12,620 bases of DNA from Gemmatimonadota bacterium. Lineage in GTDB: Bacteria > Gemmatimonadota > Gemmatimonadetes > Gemmatimonadales > GWC2-71-9. A program made the position numbers and the translations under genes. The notes below the pieces were generated by a model. That model did not search any database and was not told where the DNA came from. It saw only the letters and a program-made list of their open reading frames with translations. Below are positions 5,549 through 12,620 of the stretch, in pieces. Positions within the stretch are counted from its first letter, which is position 1; every line of letters begins with the position of its first letter. Location of the stretch: the NCBI GenBank assembly GCA_017889745.1, contig JAGGAG010000067.1, forward strand, positions 1-12,620, given 5' to 3'.

Positions 5549-8338
5549 ATGTCGGACGTCATCCGGATCGTCAACGCGCGCCAGCACAACCTGCAGGGCG
5601 TCACGGTGGACCTGCCTCACCGGGCCCTGATCGTGATCACCGGCCCGTCGGGGTCGGGGAAATCGAGCCTCGCCTTCGACACACTCTACGCCGAGGGGCA
5701 GCGGCGGTACATCGAGTCGCTGTCCACCTATGCCAAGCAGTTCCTGGAACGGATGCCGAAGCCGCTGGTGGACCGGCTGGAGGGGCTGGCGCCGGCGGTG
5801 GCGATCGAGCAGCGCAATCCGACCGTATCCAGCCGCTCCACCGTCGGCACCGCGACCGAGGTGTACGACTTCCTGCGCCTGCTGTGGGCGCGCATCGGCA
5901 CGCCCTACTGCCGGAAGTGCGGTGCGCCCGTGCGGCGCGACACGGTGCAGTCGGCCACCGACGCCGTGGCGCGCGCGGTCACGGGGCGCGCGCAGGTGGC
6001 CTTTCCGCTTCCCGCCTCGGCGCGGGCAAGCCAGGCCCTCATCGTGGAGAACCTGCGCGCCCTCGGCTTCCTCCGGGTGCTTGCCGATGGCGAGCCGCTG
6101 CACCTCGACGCGCTGCCGGCCACGAGTGACCTCGCCGGGGCGAAGGAACTCCTGGTCGTCGTCGACCGGCTCGTCCTGGAGGCCGACGGCCCTCCCGCGC
6201 GCCTCGGCGAGGCGCTGGGCACCGCGTTCGGCGAGGGCGAGGGGGTCGCGATCGTGCTGCACGACGGCGGGCGGATGCGGTTCACCGTGTTCCCCACCTG
6301 CAGCGCCTGCGACACGCCCTCCGTGCCGCTCACCCCGAGCCTCTTCTCGTTCAACAATCCGCGGGGGGCGTGCGAAGCCTGCAACGGCTTCGGCGCCGTG
6401 CTCGAGTACGCCGAGTCGCTGATCGTGCCGGATCCTGCGCTGGCCATCTCGGACGGCGCGATCGACCCGTGGACCAAGCCGCGCTATGAGGCGCGACGGC
6501 GCGCGCTCGACAAGCGCGCCCGGGAACTCGGCGCCGACGTGAATGCGCCGTGGAAGAAGCTCAAGGCCCCGGTGCGGCGGGAACTGCTTCATGGCCGGAG
6601 CGGACGCTACCTCGGGATCTTTCCCTTCCTCAAGTCGCTCGAGGAGAAGCGCTACAAGCAGTACATCCGGGTGTTCCTGCGGCAGTACCAGCTGGCGGAG
6701 ACGTGCCCCTCCTGCGGTGGCACGCGTCTCAACGAGCATGCGCGCGCCGTGCGGCTGGCCGGGAGGATGATCTCCGACGTATCGGCGCTGTCGATCGACG
6801 GGCTCCATGCCTGGCTGGCCACCCTGCCCCTCACCATCCACGAGCGCGACATCGGTCAGTCGGTGCTGGAGGAACTGGCGCCGCGGGTCGCGTACCTGCG
6901 CGATGTCGGGCTGGGCTACCTGACGCTCGAGCGGCAGACCCGCACCCTCTCGGGCGGGGAGGCGCAGCGCATCGCGCTGTCGAACGCGCTGGGTTCCCGG
7001 CTGGTGGACACGCTCTACGTGCTCGACGAGCCGTCGATCGGCCTGCACCCGCGCGACACCGACCGGCTGCTCGGGCTCCTGCACCGGCTCCGCGACGGCG
7101 GGAACACGGTGGTGGTGGTGGAGCACGACCTCGCGGCCATCCGGCAGGCGGACTTCATGCTCGAGCTGGGCCCGGGCGCCGGGGAGCACGGCGGCCGGGT
7201 GGTGCATGCGGGCCCGGTGACCGGCCCGCTCCAGTCGCTCACGGGGCAGTACCTCACCGGCGAGAAGCGCATCGGCGTGCCCAGCGTGCGGCGGGTGGCG
7301 GGACCCCGCTGGCTCAAGCTGCGCGGCGCCCGGCTGCACAACCTGCGGGGTGCCGACTGCGACATCCCGCTGGGCACGCTCACCGCGGTGACGGGCGTCT
7401 CGGGCTCGGGCAAGAGCACGCTGATTCACGACGTGCTGTACCGGCAGCTCGAGGCACGGCTGCACGGCGGCCACTCGGCCAAGTCGCACCTGGGCGAGGC
7501 GGTGGGGGAGGGTGTCGTGTCGGGGGCGGAGTGGCTGCAGGACGTGCTGCTGGTGGACCAGTCACCGATCGGCCGGAGCCCGCGCTCCAACCCGGTCACC
7601 TACGTCAAGGCGTTCGACGAGATCCGGGAGCTGTTCGCGGCGCAACCGCTCTCGCGCCAGCGGAAGTACACGCCCGCCACCTTCTCGTTCAACCTTCCGG
7701 GGGGGCGCTGCGAGACGTGCGAGGGCGCGGGGCACGTGCAGGTGGAAATGGTCTTCCTGGCCGACGTGTTCGTGCCGTGCGAGACATGCGGCGGCTCCCG
7801 CTTCAAGCGATCCACTCTCGACGTGAAGATCCACGGACACTCGATCGAGGACGTGCTGCAGTGGACCGTGGAAGAGGCGGTGTCCCGCTTCCGGCACCAG
7901 CCGAAGCTGGGCGTGGCGCTGTGGCACCTGCAGCAGGTGGGGCTCGGCTACCTGCGGCTGGGCCAGCCGGCCACCACGCTGTCGGGCGGCGAGGCGCAGC
8001 GGCTCAAGATCGCGCGCGAACTGGCGCAGGCAGGCAGGAAGGCCGGCCGGAAGCTCTACATCCTCGATGAACCGACCACCGGGCTGCACCTCGATGACGT
8101 GCGGGTGCTGATCAGCGTGCTCGACCGCCTGGTGGATGCGGGCCATACGGTGCTCGTGGTCGAGCACCACATGGACGTGATCAAGCGCGCGGACTGGGTA
8201 ATCGACATGGGACCCGAGGCGGGGGACGAGGGCGGCCAGGTGGTGGCGCAGGGCACGCCGGAGGCGCTGGCGATGGTAGAGGGGTCGCACACCGGCCGCT
8301 ACCTGCGCGAGGTGCTTGCCGAGCCCATCTTCGCCTAG
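5549..8338 (+). CDS. uvrA: UvrA, excinuclease ABC subunit A
   Basis: This 929-residue double ABC ATPase (E. coli UvrA has 940) recognises DNA lesions and loads UvrB in nucleotide excision repair. The first ATPase half has Walker A GPSGSGKSS at 32-40, signature LSGGEAQ at 467-473 and Walker B D493-E494. The second has GVSGSGKST at 616-624, LSGGEAQ at 811-817 and D840-E841. The structural zinc modules are intact: C251/C254/C275/C278 and C721/C724/C744/C747. A further CPSC pair (386/389) precedes the segment leading to the first signature. In the region before the UvrB-binding domain it reads EQRNP-SSRSTVGT, where the E. coli-type protein has a slightly longer stretch, and it carries an extra CRKC pair at 121/124. 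Both hint at a UvrA subfamily distinct from the proteobacterial type. The ATG at 5549 fits the conserved N-terminus; upstream in-frame codons are not conserved. It is convergent with the decarboxylase gene, 3 bp apart. Confidence 0.96.
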   Translation: MSDVIRIVNARQHNLQGVTVDLPHRALIVITGPSGSGKSSLAFDTLYAEGQRRYIESLSTYAKQFLERMPKPLVDRLEGLAPAVAIEQRNPTVSSRSTVGTATEVYDFLRLLWARIGTPYCRKCGAPVRRDTVQSATDAVARAVTGRAQVAFPLPASARASQALIVENLRALGFLRVLADGEPLHLDALPATSDLAGAKELLVVVDRLVLEADGPPARLGEALGTAFGEGEGVAIVLHDGGRMRFTVFPTCSACDTPSVPLTPSLFSFNNPRGACEACNGFGAVLEYAESLIVPDPALAISDGAIDPWTKPRYEARRRALDKRARELGADVNAPWKKLKAPVRRELLHGRSGRYLGIFPFLKSLEEKRYKQYIRVFLRQYQLAETCPSCGGTRLNEHARAVRLAGRMISDVSALSIDGLHAWLATLPLTIHERDIGQSVLEELAPRVAYLRDVGLGYLTLERQTRTLSGGEAQRIALSNALGSRLVDTLYVLDEPSIGLHPRDTDRLLGLLHRLRDGGNTVVVVEHDLAAIRQADFMLELGPGAGEHGGRVVHAGPVTGPLQSLTGQYLTGEKRIGVPSVRRVAGPRWLKLRGARLHNLRGADCDIPLGTLTAVTGVSGSGKSTLIHDVLYRQLEARLHGGHSAKSHLGEAVGEGVVSGAEWLQDVLLVDQSPIGRSPRSNPVTYVKAFDEIRELFAAQPLSRQRKYTPATFSFNLPGGRCETCEGAGHVQVEMVFLADVFVPCETCGGSRFKRSTLDVKIHGHSIEDVLQWTVEEAVSRFRHQPKLGVALWHLQQVGLGYLRLGQPATTLSGGEAQRLKIARELAQAGRKAGRKLYILDEPTTGLHLDDVRVLISVLDRLVDAGHTVLVVEHHMDVIKRADWVIDMGPEAGDEGGQVVAQGTPEALAMVEGSHTGRYLREVLAEPIFA

Positions 8339-8341
8339 CGC

Positions 8342-9751
8342 TCACGCGGAGGCCGCGATCAGGGCCCATGCCTCCTCGACATGTCGTGCCTCGGTGGCGC
8401 GCGCCCCGATGGCCATGCGGATCGTGTAGCGGCCGCCAAGCACCGTGTGCGACAGGTACACCTGCCGGGTCGCGTTGACCCGGGCCAGCAGTTCCCGGTT
8501 CCGCTCGTTGACGGCCGCGAGGTCCTCTCCCGCGCGAGGGCGCAGGCGGAAGCAGACGAGTGCGAGGGGCACCGGCGCCAGCAACTCGAAGCGATCGTCG
8601 ACGGACACCCAGCCGGCGACGGCCTGCGCCCACTCGCAGTGCTGCCGCAGGATCGCCTGCAGGCCCTCGACGCCGTAGCTCTTGATGACCCACCACAGCT
8701 TGAGCGCGCGGAACCGCCGGCCAAGCTGGATGCCCCAGTCGCGGAAGTTCACCACCTCCGCGTCGTGGGCCGTGCGGAGGTACTCGGGGCTCGCCGAGAA
8801 GGTGCGGAGCAGCGCCTCCACGTCCCTCACGAAGTAGGCCGAGCAATCGAAGTTGACGAGCAGCCACTTGTGGGGATTGAACACGAAGCTGTCGGCGTGC
8901 TCGACGCCGTCGATCATCCACCGCTTCTCGGGGAGGATGGCCGCGGAGCCGGCGTACGATGCATCGACGTGCAGCCACACCCCATGCCGCCGGCAGATCT
9001 CGCCGATGGCGCGGAGCGGGTCGATGGCGGTGGAGCCGGTGGTGCCGGTGGTGGCCACGACGGCTGCCGGCCGCATGCCCTGTGCGACATCGGCCGTGAT
9101 GGCCGCTTCCAGCGCCTCGGGCCGCATGGCGTACGCGTCATCGAGGTCGATGAGCCGCAGCGACTCGATCCCGTATCCCGCCAGCCGGACCGCCTTGTCC
9201 ACCGACGAGTGCCGCTCGCGCGACGCGTACACGGTGAGGGGCTGCCCCGGGCCCTGGAGCCCGTGGATCGCGGCGCTGAAACCGGTGGCGCGTTCACGGG
9301 CGGTGAGCAGCGCCACCAGGGTGGCGGTGGACGAGGTGTCCTGGATGACGCCGGTGAACCCTTCGGGCAGGCCCAGCATCTGCCGCAGCCACTCCATGGT
9401 CACCTGCTCGAGCTCGGTGGCCGCCGGTGAGGTCTGCCAGGACATGCATTGCGCGCCCATCGCGGCGGTGAGCATCTCGGCGAGCATCGACGGCGGGCTG
9501 GCGTTGGACGGGAAGTAGGCGAAGAACCCCGGGTGTCCCCAGTGCGTCATGCCGGGAAGAATCAGCTTCCCGAAATCATTCATCAGCTGTTCGGCAGGCT
9601 CGCCGGTGCGCGGCGGCGATACCGGAAGCGAGCGGCGGATGTCGCCCGGCCGCACCTCGGGCGTAACCGGCAGCCGCTCGACGTCGTTCAGGTAGTCGGC
9701 CATCCAGTCGACGAGGTCATGACCGGCGCGGCGAAACTCGGTGATCTCCAT
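8342..9751 (-). CDS. PLP-dependent group II decarboxylase (aromatic-L-amino-acid decarboxylase family)
   Basis: This 469-residue cytoplasmic enzyme resembles DOPA/tryptophan/tyrosine decarboxylases in length and along its whole course; these release CO2 from an amino acid to give the amine. Visible active-site features: His181 in RERHSSVDKA (ring stacking on PLP), TTGTT at 234-238, Asp263 in HVDASYAGSA (pairs with the pyridine nitrogen), and the Schiff-base Lys295 in NPHKW. Tyr324 in SPEYLRT lies 29 residues after the lysine, the same spacing as Lys303 to Tyr332 in the human enzyme. This Tyr protonates the intermediate during decarboxylation; Phe at this site marks aldehyde synthases, so decarboxylation is expected. 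The substrate (Tyr, Trp, Phe or DOPA) cannot be fixed. The ATG at 9751 has a strong GGAGG 7 nt upstream. It follows the antiporter gene by 14 nt, so it is very likely co-transcribed and translationally coupled with it. Confidence 0.92.
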   Translation of the reverse strand: MEITEFRRAGHDLVDWMADYLNDVERLPVTPEVRPGDIRRSLPVSPPRTGEPAEQLMNDFGKLILPGMTHWGHPGFFAYFPSNASPPSMLAEMLTAAMGAQCMSWQTSPAATELEQVTMEWLRQMLGLPEGFTGVIQDTSSTATLVALLTARERATGFSAAIHGLQGPGQPLTVYASRERHSSVDKAVRLAGYGIESLRLIDLDDAYAMRPEALEAAITADVAQGMRPAAVVATTGTTGSTAIDPLRAIGEICRRHGVWLHVDASYAGSAAILPEKRWMIDGVEHADSFVFNPHKWLLVNFDCSAYFVRDVEALLRTFSASPEYLRTAHDAEVVNFRDWGIQLGRRFRALKLWWVIKSYGVEGLQAILRQHCEWAQAVAGWVSVDDRFELLAPVPLALVCFRLRPRAGEDLAAVNERNRELLARVNATRQVYLSHTVLGGRYTIRMAIGARATEARHVEEAWALIAASA

Positions 9752-9758
9752 TCCCTGC

Positions 9759-9763
9759 CCTCC
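9759..9763 (-). promoter_or_regulatory. Shine-Dalgarno GGAGG of the decarboxylase gene
   Basis: A perfect GGAGG lies 7 nt upstream of the ATG at 9751, in the 14-nt gap after the antiporter stop codon (9768-9766). It fixes the start and rules out the much longer open frame upstream. Confidence 0.85.
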
Positions 9764-9765
9764 GT

Positions 9766-11814
9766 TCACGCCTTTGGCCTGGTCAGTCGCTCGCTGGCCG
9801 CGGCGATCGCTTCCGTGGTGCCGCTGAGCGCCAGCACGTCGCCGGCCTCGAGCGTCACGCGGCCCGACGGATAGATGAGCGGGCGGTCGCCGCGGCTCAC
9901 GGCCACCACCGTGGCGCCGGTCAGTCCGCGCAGGTTGAGCTCGGCGAGCGTATGCTTGTCGGCCGGCCCACCCGCCTCCACCGTGAACGCCGACAGGCTG
10001 CCGATGCCGGGCAGCAGCTTCTCGACCATGGCGAGCGCCGCGTCCGGCGAGTCGGCCCGGCGATGATCCGACACCAGCACGTGCGCCGCGACCTCGGCGG
10101 TGGCCTGCACGTGGCCCTGGAGGTCCTGCGCGGCACGCCAGAATGCCACGCTCAGGAAGGCCAGCACGAGCGCGACGAGAGCCGGCGCGCTGAGGCGAGG
10201 CAGGAACGGCTGCGTGACCGCGACGATCAGCAGGCCGACGGCGAGGAGACCGGCGACCTGGAGCGCGAGGACCAGCGTCCGCCTGGGCGCGCGGCCCTGG
10301 TCGACGCCCCTCGGCGGCGGCGGCAGCGCGCGCGCCGCGAGCCTCTCCGCGATCCCGCGCCCTGCCCGTACCATCAGGACGGCGAACGGCAGGCAGACGA
10401 GCCCCGTCCCGACGATGGCGAGCGCGGACGCCGCCTGCTGGCCAACCGAAAACTGCCGCGCCAGCGCGGCCTCGAGCGTGGGGAGGTTGACCGCGGCGGC
10501 AATGACAATTCCGGCCAGCGCGGCCGCGTAGAGGAGCAGGAGGGCCAGCCCACGTCGTACCAGCGACCAGGCCGATACCGCGCGGGGCTGCCGGAGCAGC
10601 TCCAGCCACGAGCCGTAGAGCGACACGAAGACCTGCAGCGGCCGGGGCAGCCGGGCATCGACGGTGAGGGCGAGGCGCTCCGACCGGCGCATGAGCAGCG
10701 GCGTCGTGAAGGAGGTCAGCATGGCGACCGCGATCGCGACGCTGAACAGGCGCCCGGCGGCGGGGCTCAGCGCCCCCGCGATCGCGGCGATGACGAAGGA
10801 GAACTCGCCGATCTGGGTGAGGCTCATGCCGGCCTGTACCGCGGTGCGCACCGGCTGTCCCGAGAGGAACGTCCCCACGGTGACGCCAACCGACTTGCCG
10901 ACGAGCACCACGAGCGTCAGGGCCAGGACGAGGGGCCAGTCGCGCAGTGCCCCGGCGGGGTCGAAGAGCATGCCGATCGACACGAAGAAGATACCGGTGA
11001 ACATGTCCCGCAACGGCTCCACCAGCGGCTCCACGTGGCGCGCCACGCCGGCCTCCGAGATGAGGGCGCCCGCGAGGAACGCGCCGAGTGCCACCGAAAG
11101 CCCCTGGGCCTGGGCCACGAGCGCCAGCGCGAAGCAGAACCCGACGCTGGTGACCAGGAGCGTTTCCTTGCGACGCAGCGCCACGATGGAGCGGAAGGCC
11201 TGGGGCACCACCAGCAACCCGAGGCCAAGCAGCCCCGCCACGTAGAGCACGAGCCGCCCGGCGGTGGCCGCCAGGATGTTGCCGGTGTTCCCGCTCCCGG
11301 CGGCGAGCGCGGAGAGCGTGGCCAGCATGAGGATCGCCACCAGATCCTCGGCGATCAGGATGCCGAACACGAACTCGCGGGCCCGTTTCTCGAAGCGGAG
11401 GTCCTGGAATGCGTGCGACACGATCATGGTGGACGAGATCGAGACCAGCGCCCCGGCGAGCAGGCTGGCACGCGTGTCGAGCCCGAAGAGCGCCGCGACC
11501 TGGAACCCGAGCCCGAAGGTGAGCCCCACTTCGATCAGCGCCACGACGCCGGCGGTGGGGATGATGCGCGCGAGCGCGCGCAGGCTGAACTCGAGGCCAA
11601 GCGAGAACATCAGGAGGATGACGCCGAGCTCGGCGAGAGTGCTGATGGTCTCCTCGTGGGCAAAGAACGGAATGGGCGTGTGCGGGCCGACGATCATCCC
11701 CGCCAGCAGGTAGCCGAGGACCACCGGCAGCCGCAGCCGCTGGCAGGCGACCGTGGTGAGCGCGGCCGCGCACAGCACGAGCGCCAGGTCCTGCAGGAAC
11801 AGATGGGGATTCAC
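9766..11814 (-). CDS. CPA2-family cation/proton antiporter with C-terminal TrkA-C (RCK-C) domain
   Basis: This 682-residue membrane protein is of the KefB/NapA-like monovalent cation:proton antiporter-2 group. Residues 1 to about 378 are the transport domain: LGVILLMFSLGLEFS at 63-77, SISSTM at 125-130, acidic pair E156-D157 in FGILIAEDLVAI (the expected ion/proton site), FFVSIGMLFDP at 276-286, Lys307, and GEFSFV at 336-341. Unlike KefB/KefC there is no Rossmann TrkA-N domain with a GxGxxG motif. Instead about four additional hydrophobic segments follow (about 422-442, 463-483, 514-534, 543-559). A soluble TrkA-C domain at about 605-678 ends the protein; such domains bind small ligands and gate transport. 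K+ or Na+ as the ion cannot be decided. The start is GTG at 11814; the only SD-like element is weak (GGGA, or GGAG farther upstream). It is divergent from the DMT gene, and the decarboxylase follows after 14 nt. Confidence 0.9.
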   Translation of the reverse strand: MNPHLFLQDLALVLCAAALTTVACQRLRLPVVLGYLLAGMIVGPHTPIPFFAHEETISTLAELGVILLMFSLGLEFSLRALARIIPTAGVVALIEVGLTFGLGFQVAALFGLDTRASLLAGALVSISSTMIVSHAFQDLRFEKRAREFVFGILIAEDLVAILMLATLSALAAGSGNTGNILAATAGRLVLYVAGLLGLGLLVVPQAFRSIVALRRKETLLVTSVGFCFALALVAQAQGLSVALGAFLAGALISEAGVARHVEPLVEPLRDMFTGIFFVSIGMLFDPAGALRDWPLVLALTLVVLVGKSVGVTVGTFLSGQPVRTAVQAGMSLTQIGEFSFVIAAIAGALSPAAGRLFSVAIAVAMLTSFTTPLLMRRSERLALTVDARLPRPLQVFVSLYGSWLELLRQPRAVSAWSLVRRGLALLLLYAAALAGIVIAAAVNLPTLEAALARQFSVGQQAASALAIVGTGLVCLPFAVLMVRAGRGIAERLAARALPPPPRGVDQGRAPRRTLVLALQVAGLLAVGLLIVAVTQPFLPRLSAPALVALVLAFLSVAFWRAAQDLQGHVQATAEVAAHVLVSDHRRADSPDAALAMVEKLLPGIGSLSAFTVEAGGPADKHTLAELNLRGLTGATVVAVSRGDRPLIYPSGRVTLEAGDVLALSGTTEAIAAASERLTRPKA

Positions 11815-11849
11815 GGTCCCGGGTGTCTCCGCATGTAACTTCCCCCGCC
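11815..11849. promoter_or_regulatory. 35-bp divergent promoter region with overlapping -10-like boxes
   Basis: The whole gap between the antiporter GTG and the DMT transporter ATG is 35 bp. On the plus strand TAACTT (11836-11841) lies 8 nt before the DMT ATG with no SD, suggesting a leaderless start. On the minus strand TTACAT (11838-11833) is a possible -10 for the antiporter, overlapping the first by 3 bp. Any -35 elements would lie inside the coding starts. No perfect box is present. Confidence 0.3.
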
Positions 11850-12620
11850 ATGTCCGTCATTGATTCCGCCGCCGACCCCGAGGCCGCCCGCCATCACCTG
11901 GCCGGGCTCGGATGGATGCTGCTGGCGCAAGTGTGCTTCGCGGTGATGAACGTAAGCGCCCGTCTCGCCGGGGGCGATCTCCCCTGGCCCGAAGTGGCGG
12001 CCGCGCGGTTCCTCGTCGGGGTACTGCTGGCGGTGCTGCTGGCGCGGGCGCGGGGCGTGTCTCTCCGCATCACCGATCGCCGGGCGTCGTGGGGACGGGC
12101 CATCTTCGGCACGCTCTCCGCACTCTGCACATTCTACGCACTCACCTCGCCGCGCATCCACCTCGCCGACGCGGTGACTCTGGGCGCCACGGCGCCGATC
12201 TTCGTGGCGCTGCTGGCGCCGGTGGTGCTGGGCGAGCCGCGGTCGCGCGTGGTTGGGCTGGCCGTGGTGATCGCGTTCGCCGGCGTGGCACTGGTGCTCC
12301 AGCCACGCTTCCAGAGCGCCATCGGCGTGGCCGCGATCGCGACGCTCGGGGCCCTGCTCTACGCCTTCGCCATGATGCTGCTCCGGCGGCTCGGTGCGGG
12401 AGAGAGCGGCGAGGCGGTGGTGCTGCACTTTTCGCTCGTGGCGCTGGCCACCACGGTGGCGCTGTCGATGCCGGTGTGGCGCACCCCGTCACCGCGCGCC
12501 GCGCTCTACCTGCTCGGCACCGGGCTCGCCGGCGGGGGAGCGCAGCTGGCGATGACGCGGGCGTACTCGCTCGACAGCGCCGCCCGGGTCTCGGCGCTCA
12601 CCTATCTCGGGATCCTGTTC
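11850..12620 (+). CDS. EamA/DMT-superfamily transporter (partial, runs off the right edge)
   Basis: The first 257 codons of a drug/metabolite transporter family permease are present, with no stop before the window ends. The family's usual length is about 290-310 residues with ten membrane helices in two EamA repeats. The first repeat (about 20-150) begins GWMLLAQVCFAVMNVSARLA and ends GVALVLQP; it contains the typical helix-4 segment LADAVTLGATAPIFVALLAP and then LGEP (127-130), matching the common GE motif of the family. The second repeat starts at about 157. About eight helices are visible. Such proteins export amino acids, nucleosides or other metabolites across the inner membrane; the substrate is unknown here. 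The ATG at 11850 starts a short hydrophilic N-terminus and has no SD. Divergence from the antiporter-decarboxylase pair invites, but does not prove, a link to amine or amino acid export. Confidence 0.9.
   Translation, partial: MSVIDSAADPEAARHHLAGLGWMLLAQVCFAVMNVSARLAGGDLPWPEVAAARFLVGVLLAVLLARARGVSLRITDRRASWGRAIFGTLSALCTFYALTSPRIHLADAVTLGATAPIFVALLAPVVLGEPRSRVVGLAVVIAFAGVALVLQPRFQSAIGVAAIATLGALLYAFAMMLLRRLGAGESGEAVVLHFSLVALATTVALSMPVWRTPSPRAALYLLGTGLAGGGAQLAMTRAYSLDSAARVSALTYLGILF

Noticed and set aside
4784..7489. A 901-codon minus-strand open frame across the ybhN-like gene and opposite uvrA
   Set aside because: It crosses the divergent promoter region and shadows uvrA; its composition is typical of antisense frames.
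9602..9751. Possible aldehyde synthase assignment for the decarboxylase because of Phe336 in VVNFRDW
   Set aside because: That Phe is not the diagnostic position. The catalytic Tyr corresponds to Tyr324 in SPEYLRT by its spacing from the PLP lysine, and it is retained.
9952..11838. A 628-codon plus-strand open frame opposite the antiporter
   Set aside because: It is composed of Arg, Gln, Glu, His and Gly runs with no domain, as expected for the antisense shadow of a GC-rich membrane protein gene.
8342..11860. A 1172-codon minus-strand open frame that could suggest a giant fused decarboxylase
   Set aside because: Only the last 469 codons encode the enzyme, with a strong SD and ATG at 9751. 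The upstream part is Arg/Pro/Gly-rich shadow sequence lying over the well-supported antiporter gene in another frame.

Overview
The window is high-GC (about two thirds by eye), densely coding bacterial DNA with very short intergenic gaps. No stretch over 300 bases lacks a gene, and there are no tRNAs, rRNAs, insertion sequences, phage genes or CRISPR arrays. The mix of genes, the GC-rich codon use and the style of the UvrA and group II decarboxylase proteins would fit Gemmatimonadota or another soil or environmental phylum. This is an impression, not proof, because no phylogenetic marker is present.

Layout. A leftward block covers about 5451 to 1. In transcription order it holds a YbhN-like (LPG-synthase-TM family) integral membrane protein, a heptamer-built inverted repeat, a full-length MsbA/LmrA-type ABC exporter, a three-FHA-domain protein with a C-terminal membrane anchor, a PP2C-type Ser/Thr phosphatase, and the first 35 codons of a secreted or outer-membrane protein that runs off the left edge. 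On the right, uvrA (rightward) diverges from the ybhN-like gene across 97 bp. It converges, with only 3 bp between stop codons, on a leftward pair: a CPA2 cation/proton antiporter followed by a PLP-dependent aromatic-amino-acid-type decarboxylase. A rightward EamA/DMT transporter diverges from the antiporter across 35 bp and runs off the right edge.

How the genes may work together. The FHA protein and PP2C phosphatase form a clear phospho-signalling pair: the phosphatase starts 5 nt after the FHA stop with its ribosome binding site at the junction. The cognate kinase is not in this window. The antiporter and decarboxylase look translationally coupled and could act together in pH or ion homeostasis, since decarboxylation consumes a proton; this is inference. 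UvrA is the damage-recognition ATPase of nucleotide excision repair. No strongly novel multi-gene system is evident. The most unusual items are the heptamer-repeat palindrome at 4301-4369, the FHA protein architecture (one degenerate FHA domain, a duplicated linker motif, a tail anchor), the antiporter-decarboxylase pair, and several SD-less starts with a TAnnnT box 8-10 nt upstream that suggest leaderless transcripts.
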